DNA from: Allodiplogaster sudhausi
Lineage: Eukaryota; Nematoda; Chromadorea; Rhabditida; Diplogasteridae
Assembly: GCA_945643635.1 (NCBI GenBank)
Contig: CALZFC010000248.1
Location: forward strand, 528,501 to 592,500
DNA: 64,000 nt
Direction: 5' to 3'
Every line of letters starts with the position of its first letter. The first letter of the stretch is position 1. Position numbers and translations under genes: made by a program. This document shows positions 55,162-64,000 of the stretch, piece after piece. The notes beneath the pieces were generated by a model that worked only from the letters and a program-made list of their open reading frames with translations, ran no database searches and was not told the DNA's origin.

Positions 55162-55570
55162 CGAACATTCTGGGTGGGTTTCCACCTCTCACAAGAAAGC
55201 TCTCCGCTTTGTGAATCATCGACGGGAGGGTGGAGGATGCTGATGCAAAGGTCGCGGTTCTACAAATACAAATGCAAATATACATGTACTCATGAAAAGA
55301 AAGACAGCAAGAGCAAGACAGCAAATGAACACACTAACTTCATAAACGTTCGGATGCCAGACTTTCGTGATGAACTTAACACTTGGCAGCGAGTACGGAT
55401 AGTTGGCAGGAAACCGGATGGTGGCCTTTAAGTAGCCGCCCTGGCAAAGAAAAGACACTCCTTGCAAATGCCGACGTTCCACACAAAAAGATTGTCTTCG
55501 CTGACCTCGATGACGAACCCCTAAATTGGTTTCGACTGCAAACTCCGCAATTCCATCGATTCCACATTTA
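55162..55570 (-). pseudogene. CDC34/UBE2R-like E2 ubiquitin-conjugating enzyme fragment
   Basis: The minus strand encodes GGYLKATIRFPANYPYSLPS and VKFITKVWHPNVYE, then after a small intron the active-site segment (LCISILHPPVDDSQSGELSC, with the catalytic Cys in CISILHP) and ERWKPTQNVR, ending at a GT donor at 55,162. The acidic-loop insert DDSQSGEL and ERWxPTQNVR identify the CDC34/UBE2R (UBC-3) class. Upstream, GFVIEVSEDNLFVWNVGIC is preceded by TAG exactly where relatives have Glu in EPxEGF, and the join to GGYLKA is out of frame. The exons after NVR are missing. A broken copy lying directly upstream of the Argonaute fragment. Confidence 0.8.
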
Positions 55571-55717
55571 CTTCTAGAAGAAAGTAGAGTGAATTAAAGT
55601 AACAGATACAACAGCCAACTGACCTTCAGAGCAGTGGAAGACGTTAAGCAGAGGCAGAGAGAAGCTGAGTGTTGAGAGGAGGAACAGGCTGCATCGCCGC
55701 CGGAAGAGAGCCGGCCA

Positions 55718-55718
55718 C

Positions 55719-55747
<29 letters not shown>
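55718..55747. repeat. (CT)n microsatellite
   Basis: A pure CT run of about 14 units upstream of the E2 fragment. Confidence 0.9.
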
Positions 55748-55750
<3 letters not shown>

Positions 55751-56415
55751 ACCTGTAGGGGGAGGCTTCCTGGTAGAAGCGGACGCGGCAGCAACAGCAT
55801 GATCTCTATCTATAAACAGAAGGAAGGTTATAGAAAAAATATCGCATCTACAAGCCGGTAAAAATTCGGTACTTTTCGACTATCACTACCCCAGCGAGCC
55901 CCCAAAAATGTTCACATATATCGTAAGCATTCTTTTAAAAAATATACAGATTAACAACTCGCCAAACCTTTCAGAGACCCTCGCCAGCTGCCAAAGACGA
56001 GCAGACGCTGCTCAACAGCAGCAGAGAACACTTACGTAGCCTTCAAACTTTTCAACTTATATCACTTCGCAAAACAAATATAAAACACTTCCAGCGGTAC
56101 ATCATAGCATTTCCCATGCTACCTACAACAATCGGCAGGGTCCTTGACGCGAAATATGCATATTCCAACAAAATTTAAAAGAAAATAACAATCAACCTTC
56201 TTGCATTTCATTTATTTAAAAAAAAATACGTGGTCTTGTTACATGCTTCACAAAACTGTAGCTTTTGCAATTTTGCAAAATTCACCAAAAGCATGCAATT
56301 TTTCACACCAAATGTTGAAACTGCACGGGACAGATTCTTAAGAAGCAAAGCGCTGTGATGGGCTCATTGATAGTGGAAAGCACAGGAAGAACAAAATCTT
56401 GGAAGTCTCATCTCT
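55748..56415. other. Intergenic
   Basis: AT-rich, no coding signal seen. Confidence 0.45.
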
Positions 56416-57360
56416 CTACTCAGTGAGACGGGCACACTTTCCCAGGAGAGCCGTCTTCGTCTCTATGTCCATTTCCTTGAATTCTGTGGACTCGATTACG
56501 GCCTTCACTGCCTGAAACAGTGCTCACTTGGAAAGAAATTTGTCTGCGTTTTCAAATTTTGCATCATCAACGATTCGTCATTACGATCTTACAAGAACAA
56601 AAAGAACACTCGCCTTCATATCCTCAATTCGCTCGACGAGGCCGGATTCATCATACGCAAGCACACTACCGTAAAATCGCACCAAATATAAAAAAAATAT
56701 CGAAGAAAATACGGTAAAAAACACACCAAATACGGTAAAAATCGCACCAAATAAAGAGCTGTTAAAGAGTTTGACACGATAATGTTCCTACTGCAAGATT
56801 ATTCCGCCAACTTTTGGCAACGTGCCACGGCTGGGTAACAACGCGAAATGTATAGAGCTAAATCACCGTGCGAGGACGTGCATCTCAGGAACGCAGTACT
56901 TGCCAGCCAGAAGAATACGCTCCGCCATTGACATCGTGCTTTCATCCTTGAGAAGCAGGTCCGCACACCTTCAATGGTAACTCTATTTAGAGAGAAAAAG
57001 GATTTACATAGTCAATATTAAATGTTTTTAAAATATTTGAAATGCTCACCGACCTGTCAAGAATAAGCTCCATTTGGAACATGTCTGCCAGCTGAGTCAC
57101 AGCCGCCACATTCTCTTCGGTCACCTCCTCCTTGCCCGGGTACACGAGCTCAAGCAGCAAAATGATGAGGAATGTTACGAAATTAGCAATTAATCGCTGC
57201 AATCGTCGAGAGCATTCAAAAAAACCATCATTACCTTAAGCAGCCGCTCAAAGGCAACTGGATCGATTCCCTTCAACTCGTTGATTTTCTTCTCCGAATC
57301 CGGGAAGGAGCCGAAGAAGAGAGAGTCAAAGTACGATGAGTGAAGAGCCAGCAGCTGCTT
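56416..57360 (-). pseudogene. BTB-domain gene copy, 5'-truncated and split by a 229-base insertion
   Basis: Minus-strand exons match the MATH-BTB gene at 58.8-60.6 kb: AKQLLALHSSYFDSLFFGSF (about 57,355-57,232), LLELVYPGKEEVTEENVAAV with TQLADMFQMELILDRS (about 57,200-57,055), a LAGKYCVPEMHVL segment (about 56,946-56,875), and the terminal exon ending KCARLTE (56,516-56,416). The upstream MATH exons are missing; unrelated sequence replaces them at 57,363. The exon at 56,600-56,950 is interrupted by an insert at 56,642-56,870 flanked by cgagg on both sides. As it stands the protein cannot be made in full. Confidence 0.8.
56642..56870. mobile_element. 229-base insertion with repeated accaaatacggtaaaa units
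   Basis: The insert lies inside a coding exon that is uninterrupted in the paralogue near 58,990-59,000. The five bases cgagg occur at both borders (56,637-56,641 and 56,871-56,875), consistent with a target-site duplication. The insert contains several copies of a tacggtaaaa / cgcaccaaata unit. Confidence 0.7.
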
Positions 57361-57459
57361 TGCGTTTGATTTAAATATCAGAGTTTGACGACGTTGGCAA
57401 AAATACTGTCAATATTATGTATGTACAAATATTGCAGTAGATAAAGAGGGAATTCCGGT

Positions 57460-58049
57460 ACTGCTACATCTGGCAGCAGACTCCGGCGCTGTCTCCTCTG
57501 GACAGAAGAAGGGCGCACTTTGTGCCGGGTGGGCACAATCCGTGGAGACAGGCTGGAAGAGGAGTGTGTCACTTCATTTTTTCCGTGATTTTCTTGCCAT
57601 CTTTCCTACCTTTTCTCTACTTTTTATTCTCTATCTCCTCTCTCTCTCTCTCTCTCTCTTCCTCTCTCTCTCACTCTCTCTCTCACTCACGTCCTAGCTG
57701 CTTCTCAATGCTGCATCCCACTGCAGTTGCTCCCTTCTCCGGACAGCAGAAACCGTCCATCTGGATGATTTTGTAACGGAAGCACTCAAATCCGCCCTGG
57801 CACCTTCCGTCAGGATGGCAGGCTGAGGGGAGTACGGTATCAGGGAGAAGGATACCGTAACAACATGAAGTCTAGGGACTGTACCAAGCCAATAATACCA
57901 TCAATTTGGTTTTTTAAGTAGCGAATTCTCTACTAACGTCCGACACTGAGCTCCGTTCAATCAATAGGGCAAACGAGAGTGAAGGAGGGTGCACGAGCTG
58001 AGGAGAAGGGGATGAGGAGGAGAAGCAGCAGTAGAGAGGGTGAACACAT
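57460..58049 (-). CDS. Cysteine-rich secreted protein (EB/lustrin-type repeats)
   Basis: The minus-strand start at 58,049 encodes a signal peptide, MCSPSLLLLLLLIPFSSARA. A second exon (about 57,822-57,692) encodes ACHPDGRCQGGFECFRYKII then QMDGFCCPEKGATAVGCS. A third (about 57,552-57,465) encodes CLHGLCPPGTKCALLLSRGD then SAGVCCQM and a stop. The C...G-x-C-x-x-G-x-x-C...G-x-C-C spacing repeated twice is the EB / lustrin-like module found in many nematode secreted and cuticle proteins. The join between exons 1 and 2 is not resolved; the phases I can see do not match cleanly, so a further small exon is likely. Intron 2 holds a CT run. Confidence 0.65.
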
Positions 58050-58793
58050 AGGGATGGAAGAGAGAGAGAGAGAGAAAGAGAGAAAGAGAGAGTGAGAAAG
58101 AGAGAGCTGGAGAGGTTGAGCTCTGCTGATGCTTTTCTTAGTCAACTCATTACAAAAATGAATGTTTAACCGCGAACAACCTTCAGGGTTTTTGGTAGAA
58201 AGATAATAAACGAGAACCCTGATTCCTGGTTTATCTTTTTCAAATTCAGGTTCTATCATGACAACATTTTCACTACACGATTCAGAATAATTTGTGTTAC
58301 TTGTCAAAGACAAAAACCGCAAAATAGCATATAAGACCAAACTTTTTATTCAGTCTTCTGAATAGCAACATTTACAATGAACTCATAACGCTTCGTCACG
58401 CTTAACAACTGGCTAATCATTAAAAATAAAACGAGACAATAAAAATTAAGCTTTACAAGAAAATGATCACACCAAAAATTCCTAAATATTAGCGCAACGA
58501 CACAATTACTGGTGCTATAACTTTAGCGCGATTCCACTGATTTTAATGCTGTAACTGCGAAAGAAAGAAAAAAAACTGCGAAAGAAAGAAAAAAACAAAT
58601 GCAATTGTGTTTGAATAAGAAGGAACCAAGAGGCTTCTTTAGTTAAAAACATTGGGTGATTAGATAGTTAACATTATTGGGCTATTAGATAGTTAGCAGA
58701 AGTAGTGGAAATAAGGAGTAAGAACATTATAAATAAGTATAGAATAGTAAGCATAGTGGAACAAGAAGAACAGAAACTGGTAGCTTTCCTCTT
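58050..58793. other. Intergenic
   Basis: (GA)n at about 58,059-58,110. Short direct repeats (actgcgaaagaaagaaaaaa, twice, about 58,554-58,594; gattagatagtta, twice, about 58,658-58,695) appear. No gene was recognised. Confidence 0.5.
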
Positions 58794-60598
58794 CTACGTG
58801 AGACGGGCACACTTTGCCAGGAGCGCCGTCTTTGTCTCTTCGTCCATTTCCTTGAATTCTGCAGACTCAATCACCGCCTTCACTGCCTGAAGCAATTCAG
58901 ACTTGTCTGCTCTCCCTCCATTTTGCGTTATCGACAATTCATCATCACGACTCTAACAAGAAAACTCACCCGCATATCCGTAATTCGCTGGACGAGGATG
59001 TGCATCTCAGGGACGCAGTACTTGCCAGCCAGAAGAATGCGCACCGCCATTGTCAGCGTGCAGTCATTCTTCAGCAGCAGCTCCGCGCATCTTCAATTGT
59101 TACTCTATTTAGAGTAAAACACATAATCAGTATGCATTTCATGAACCAGCTCACTGGCTTTTGAAACATTTCTTTCAGTATATGAATCTTTGGAGACTAT
59201 CACCGACCTGTCAAGAATGAGCGGCATCTGGAACATGTCAGCGAGTTGAGTCACAGCGGCCACATTCTCTTCAGTCACCTTTTCGTTACCCGGGTACACG
59301 AGCTCAAGCAGGGAACCGATGACAAATGTTGTGAAATCAGCCATTAATTGGCGACAGCATTTAAAAAAACCATCATTACCTTAAGCAGCTGCTCAAAGGC
59401 AACTGGATCGATTCCCTTCAACTCGTTGACTTTCTTCTCCGAATCCGGGAAGGAGCCGAAGAAGAGAGAGTCAAAGTACGATGAGTGAAGAGCCAGCAGC
59501 TGCTTTGCGACGTTGAACTGAAATAATCTATGGCCTTTCGAAAAGTTTACATAAGCTCTGCTTGACAGAAGATGTGTGATTTCGATGCAAAGGTAGAAAA
59601 ATCAATGTCAGGAATGAAACGAATGCGACCAGCCTTCTTCTCTCCGACAAGAATCGTGCCATCAGCGAGTGAGCAATTAGCGGCTGTAAAATCGGGGCGG
59701 AGAACTGGGCGGACGCCCTCCGCGTCCAGCACTTCTACGCCCACTTTGACATGAACCTTGCCCTCGTGAGAAAAGCCTCTATATGTTCCGTTCAGCTTTT
59801 CCACCTCCTGAAAAAAGAAAAGCATGCTGGCTTTGATGAGGCACCAATAAAGAACCATTCCAACTTTTCCCGCCAATACCATAAAAAGAAATTCTTAAGG
59901 GTAAAGAAAAAAAAAACTTATAGCCCATTCCTGTGTATAGAACTGGCTGCTCATCATCGACAACAAAGTCCACACTGGAAAACATCGGATTAGAGAAACA
60001 GTTGGCTAATTAATGCAACATACGGCCACATCAATTACCTTCCAAGTTGAAATATACCCCTTGTAAAGCTTTAAAGCTTCATTATTAAAGGTTATGCTAA
60101 CAGTGGAATCAATAAATGATACGCGCATAAAGAATCGAACCCGTCCTTGAGAAACGAGATGATGACGAAGCTGCGGCGCACTTTGGCCACCCAGCCGAAG
60201 CTCGCGCCTCTCGCCGGTCCGCAGCACTCGAGAACGGCGCGGAGATTCACACCATCACTGCCGGTTCGCACACGCCACTGCAGTCCACCAATCACGGACA
60301 TGGCCGACACCTGGTCTCCGTGCGTCGCCAGATTCACCTGAGAAAGGTTATTTTTGATCGGCAGAAGCGTCAAATGGGCAATATGTGAAGAGGAAACAGA
60401 CGACGAAGAAATAACCTCGAGATCTAAGGCACCACTTGAGCAGCTGGTAAATACGGAGCGCGTGCTCATTGCTGCAATAGAAAAATAAAAAGAAGCAATC
60501 CGACAATTTATGAAAATCCTCTTACTCTTAGAAGTCGATGACAAGCCACAATCTCCAGCAGCCGGCTCGTTTGGCGGTGGAACAGATTCAGATGGCAT
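58794..60598 (-). CDS. MATH-BTB (BATH) protein
   Basis: The minus-strand ATG at 60,598 opens MPSESVPPPNEPAAGDCGLS. The MATH domain follows: VNLATHGDQVSAMSVIGGLQ then WRVRTGSDGVNLRAVLECCG, SFGWVAKVRRSFVIISFLKD, and RVSFIDSTVSITFNNEALKL. The BTB domain begins NCSLADGTILVGEKK and continues FNVAKQLLALHSSYFDSLFF, GIDPVAFEQLLK, LELVYPGNEKVTEENVAAVT, then the BACK-like LLLKNDCTLTMAVRILLAGK and the end EMDEETKTALLAKCARLT. BATH proteins are CUL-3 E3-ligase substrate adaptors, expanded and fast-evolving in nematodes. All expected blocks are present in order with no stop in the preferred frames, so it appears intact. An intron near 59,865 carries TTTCCCGCCA. The exon boundaries between the MATH and BTB parts are approximate. 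Confidence 0.8.
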
Positions 60599-60737
60599 CG
60601 CAGCCCAGCAGAAGGAAGACGGATGAACAAAGCCTAAACCGAAGAGAGCGATTCAAGACGAGCAGAGACACAGCCCGCCTCCCCCGCTAAAGTTCAGTCA
60701 TCGTGGGCAGAGATGCAAGTTGGCCCAATTTTTTTGG

Positions 60738-60835
60738 GCCCGGCCGGCCCTTAGGGCCCAAAATCTCGGCCCGGCCCGGCCCGCTTGTTTCGGGCCCTTA
60801 AATTTTGGGCCCGGCCCGGCCCGGGCCGGCCCAAT
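60738..60835. repeat. GC-rich gggcccggcc block
   Basis: Short palindromic gggcccggcc units repeat about eight times with small interruptions, in otherwise AT-rich DNA. hAT elements often carry such subterminal repeats as transposase binding sites (family knowledge). Confidence 0.75.
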
Positions 60836-61096
60836 TATTTAAACATGCCAGATTAGTACTTTTATTCCTCTCCGATTCATCTAGACATGTCAGATTCCTG
60901 GTTTTCATTCGTCCTTTTATTATCATCATTTTAAATTTCTGAAAGAAGATTAAAAAAATCCTGTTCACAGGGCTTCATGAACAACTGAGCACAAATACAT
61001 TTACCGGGATGCTACTATATTGGATTGATTGATTAGAATAGAAATGGGATTGATTAACCGCTTATGTGTTGCATACATTCTATGGAAGTGTTATCA

Positions 61097-62482
61097 CTAA
61101 AGCTTCAAAAGGGAACGGACAACAAGAGAGTTGAAGACAGACTCGGGTAAAAGACGCTCACGTTTCTCGGAAATCAGATTTCTGAGGTCAGAAAATGAAA
61201 CGGCAGTTGAGGCTGGAATGGCATAAAGCTGAAGAACAAGGCGAGACAGTTTTGGGAAATCAGATGCACGGTTTTTCCAAGCCATAAGGGGATCGTCATG
61301 GTCATCACCATTAGAGTCAACAAACTTAAAGTGCGAATTCAGGTATGTATCAACTTCGGAAGAGGTATCCTCATCATCAGAATCAGATACATTATCGTAA
61401 GCAGTTCGGGGGAGCTTCGCAGGTTTTGGTTGCGAAGAGGAAGACTGGGCATGGTTCAAGGAATTTCCAAGGAGATTTTTTAACTCCCTAATCACATCCT
61501 TCCGCTCGTCATCGGTGGCAAGGAGCCGAAGCTTGCTCCTTCTTGGGTGCAGGATGGTGGCAATCCGGTGGAACTTGGTAATGATTCCATCGTCCTCCTT
61601 CCTCATCATGCATTTGTACGCACTTCTACCGAGCGCGCTGAGTAGGTCGGAGTCAGTAGTTGTCACAATCGTATGGAATCGCTCTCGTAGTTCGTGCCAT
61701 TTGGGCCAGACCTCACAGAGCAATGCCGCGTCTCCCTAAACCACTTATTTTCCAATTATATAAATTTTCCACTTATTTTCCAATTATATAAGAGTTGACT
61801 TCCCAAACCTGGAAGAATATGATGAATTGTTCAAACTGCTCCAAGATGTAAAGAACATCATCGAATTCCGCGCGATTCATGGAGAGGAAGTTTTTCGAAC
61901 ATCCTGAAAATATACTGTTGGGGATTCATGTCAGTACAGAAATACAGCTTAAAACTACCTCAGGCAGTTTGCTTCGGTCTTTGTGACCGAACAGATCAGA
62001 GACGCATTCTTTGAATGCCCTTGCTGACTTCAGCTTTGACAACCAGCGAGTCTCCACTTCCAACGGGAGCTTTCTAGAGGGCGTCATTCCAAGCGAAGTT
62101 CCTCTCACTCCGTTTACAACAATCTTCAAGTTGTTGAGGATACGTCGTCCATGTCGAATATGATCGATATCTTCTGCAGTTAGATCGTTTGCAAACAGTA
62201 GGCTCTTGCGATCCTTGTACGGGTTGAAGGTTCGCTTGCATATGTTGTTCGCGACGTGGCAGATACAAGACACTTCTAAAACAAAATGATGTCTATAACA
62301 ATCTACAGGTGGTAGATAGTGAATCTAACTTTTGCCAATATTGAGCCTAAGCGCTTTGCTGATATTGGAGCCCTCATCAGATGCTGCATACAGCTTACAA
62401 GGGAACCATCTAAGCATAACCCGGCGGATTTTGATCGCACCTGTCCAGATCGATAGTCCAAGTCGAGAAATGATGATAACCA
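61097..62482 (-). CDS. hAT transposase, C-terminal two-thirds
   Basis: Minus-strand exons: about 62,482-62,332 (LYAASDEGSNISKALRLNIG, the catalytic-domain D-E-G-S-N motif); about 62,278-61,960 (CICHVANNICKRTF, the C-x-x-H motif, and LPLEVETRWLSKLKSARAFK, the TRW motif of hAT); a short one near 61,910-61,800; and 61,723-61,097 (MLCEVWPKWHELRERFHTIV through the hAT dimerisation tail DPLMAWKNRASDFPKLSRLV, LQLYAIPASTAVSFSDLRNL and SEKRERLLPESVFNSLVVRS). The BED zinc finger and first catalytic aspartate region are not visible upstream, so it is probably an incomplete element. The first exon lies within the arm of the 62.4-63.77 kb foldback. Confidence 0.8.
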
Positions 62483-63766
62483 TTTTCACTTTTTCCTAAA
62501 TGGCCTCCGGCGATTTCATATTGATTTTTAAAAATTTGCATAAATTGAGGTGGTAGGTTGCTGATAACTATTTTGCCATTGTCGGTGTCTAGCTTGTGAC
62601 TAAAAGCAATGGCCTGCGTGGTGCAGTGGTTGCACGCTCGCTTTCTGTTTTGAAAGTCGCATATTCGAACCCCATTCGGTTGAAATTTTTGCTGCAGTTT
62701 AGAAATTCAAGTTTGGAGAAGTAGACACGAAAAAAATTATTCCGATGAGAGGAGTCCATTTCGCCCATGTTTGCGAATCCACAATGACCTAAATAGTTCG
62801 GAAAACAGAATGAAGTCTTCTTCCATGTCTGGTACCAGGTGGCAACCATATGCCTATTACGGTACTTCTGGAAATGAGGCCGAATTAATAAATAAACTTG
62901 TTATTCGCGTTCCCCGCACCAAATAACCACCCTGTGGTGATTTTGGAGGAACAACTTTTCTCGACATTTTGGGGCAGATGTAACGTAATAGGTCATTACG
63001 GATTCGCAACTATGGGCGAAGTAAACACCTTCCAACACCTGATGCCCTTGTAGACAAGAAGAAAGCTATTGTTACACGAATTTTAAGTGTATACGCACTC
63101 TCCTCTCATCGGAATAATTTTTTTCGTATGTACTTCTCCAAACTTGAATTCCAAAACTGCAGGAGGTACAATTGTACTATTCCCACCACAGAAGAAAACT
63201 TTAAAAAAACTTTTTTCATTGAAATTCATCCCAAGGGCGTTTTGGGTACGGGGAATACGAATATCAAATTCATTTGTTATCATGAGGTCATTTTCACGGT
63301 AAGTTAGGCAAGGTTAGGGAAGTAAGATGCTCACTTTGCGAGTGTTGTTGAGCGAAGCCAGAGAAAGAAATGAGTATGATATTCGCTTTCCCCGTGCTGA
63401 AAACCTCCCTGGAATCAATTTCAGCGAAAATATTTTTTTCTGAAGTTCGACCTCTGGGATGGGAATAGTTAGTACCTGTAGCAAAACATTTCAACCGAAT
63501 GGGGTTCGAACCTGTGACATTCAAAATTGTAAGCGAGCACGTAACCCACTGCGCCACACAGTCCTATTTAATTGCTTAAGCCAGACATTGACAATGGTAA
63601 AGCCACTAAATTCTGCGATTTTATGCAAACTTTAAAAATCAATATAAAATCACCGGAGGCCATTTAGGAAAAAGTGAAAATGGTTATCATCATTTCTCGA
63701 CTTGGACTATCGATCTGGACAGGTGCGATCAAAATCCGCCGGGTTATGCTTAGATGGTTCCCTTGT
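62397..63766. mobile_element. Large foldback with hAT-derived arms and tRNA-like segments
   Basis: The left arm (62,397 to about 62,800) and right arm (about 62,985-63,766) are inverted copies. acaagggaaccatctaagca at 62,397 pairs with the reverse complement at 63,747-63,766, and the first hAT exon's MVIIISRLGLSIWTGAIKIR is encoded on both strands. Inner pairs include ctcatcggaataattt at 63,104. The right arm has an extra 300 bases or so (63,180-63,480). Each arm holds a tRNA-like stretch with a ttcgaacc B-box core (62,611-62,683; 63,491-63,565). Confidence 0.8.
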
Positions 63767-64000
63767 TAGAGAGCGTCGCTTCCGATAATCCGAATGTTGC
63801 TGCTGCCGACGATGTCATTCCACACTTGGGTGCTGTCCTTTCTCGAAACTTCACACCGCTTCATCGCGGCATGAACACTGTAGTAACGCCTAGAAAGGTG
63901 AAACAAAAACTAGACTATAGTAATGCCTCAAAGATTAAAAAAAATATATTTTGAAAAATCTTAAATATGTTACAATGATAAATCTTAAATATGTCCCTCC
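63767..64000. other. Right edge, unassigned
   Basis: An open frame from 63,754 to 63,954 (MVPLLESVASDNPNVAAADD) has no recognisable domain. The segment beyond the foldback is AT-rich and runs off the window. Confidence 0.35.

Larger units (their letters stand above)
60708..62482 (-). mobile_element. hAT-type DNA transposon, 3' portion
   Basis: The right-hand gene end is a hAT transposase (61,097-62,482). Beyond it at 60,708 the sequence cagagatgcaagttggccc resembles a hAT terminal repeat, followed by a block of repeated ggcccggcc (60,738-60,832). The opposite terminus was not found; that side is taken over by a large foldback at 62.4-63.77 kb. Confidence 0.65.

Noticed and set aside
55062..55162. 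E2-Argonaute fusion gene
   Set aside because: The splice phases disagree and the E2 part carries a stop and a frameshift, so two adjacent remnants are more likely.
62611..62683. Functional tRNA gene within the foldback arm
   Set aside because: The ttcgaacc B box is good but the acceptor stem does not close, and the sequence is part of a repeated arm.
1..64000. CRISPR arrays, operon-type bacterial genes, rRNA
   Set aside because: No regularly spaced repeats or rRNA-like conserved blocks were seen; the DNA is plainly eukaryotic with introns.

Overview
The window is eukaryotic genomic DNA, almost certainly from a free-living rhabditid or diplogastrid-like nematode. Coding exons are short and split by small introns (about 45-150 bases). 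The recognisable families are those expanded in nematodes: single-domain saposin-B secreted proteins, a transthyretin-like protein, serpentine chemoreceptors, BTB/BATH-type proteins, a tau-tubulin-kinase-like (CK1 group) kinase, and small cysteine-rich membrane or secreted proteins. The species assignment is inference. (CT)n/(GA)n tracts and tacata/tatgta microsatellites are scattered throughout, often inside introns.

Layout. 0-0.6 kb: 5' end of a zeta-class glutathione transferase (minus). 3.0-5.2 kb: an 8-exon seven-TM receptor. 6.2-7.1 kb: a transthyretin-like gene. 8.2-8.9 kb: saposin-like gene 1 (minus). 10.7-12.2 kb: a 7-exon GNAT acetyltransferase. 12.9-13.9 kb: a 1-kb foldback element. 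14.0-20.9 kb: a tandem segmental duplication carrying saposin-like genes 2 and 3, with a tRNA-derived SINE-like insert in the second unit. 21.7-22.8 kb: a BAR-like helical protein. 22.9-27.35 kb: a PIF/Harbinger DNA transposon with terminal inverted repeats, an accessory DNA-binding-like gene and a DDE transposase. 28.7-29.3 kb: saposin-like gene 4.

30.7-42 kb holds a complete TMEM53/DUF829 gene, two tandem cysteine-rich type I membrane protein genes (one with a MITE in its intron, the other preserving the empty site), and scattered pieces of a second TMEM53 copy. 42.7-44.2 kb: a kinase with a frameshift and a stop. 46.6-47.5 kb: a second chemoreceptor fragment. 47.9-50.3 kb: a BTB gene with a 475-base near-perfect hairpin in one intron. 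50.8-52.15 kb: a 1.3-kb inverted-repeat element. 52.2-52.7 kb: a small unrecognised gene. 54.0-55.6 kb: remnants of an Argonaute and a CDC34-like E2. 56.4-60.6 kb: a BTB pseudogene, a cysteine-rich secreted gene and an intact-looking MATH-BTB gene. 60.7-63.8 kb: a hAT transposon fragment flanked by a large foldback.

The strongest system-level signal is the four-member saposin-like family. All four share identical intron phases and exon lengths (exons 2-4: 87, 69 and 78 bases) and a GATA site placed about 55-75 bases upstream of a TATA-like box, suggesting co-regulated, probably gut-expressed effectors. The second theme is recent structural turnover: tandem duplications, occupied versus empty transposon sites, four large foldbacks, and several genes carrying one or two disabling lesions. 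I found nothing I could defend as a wholly new biochemical system.
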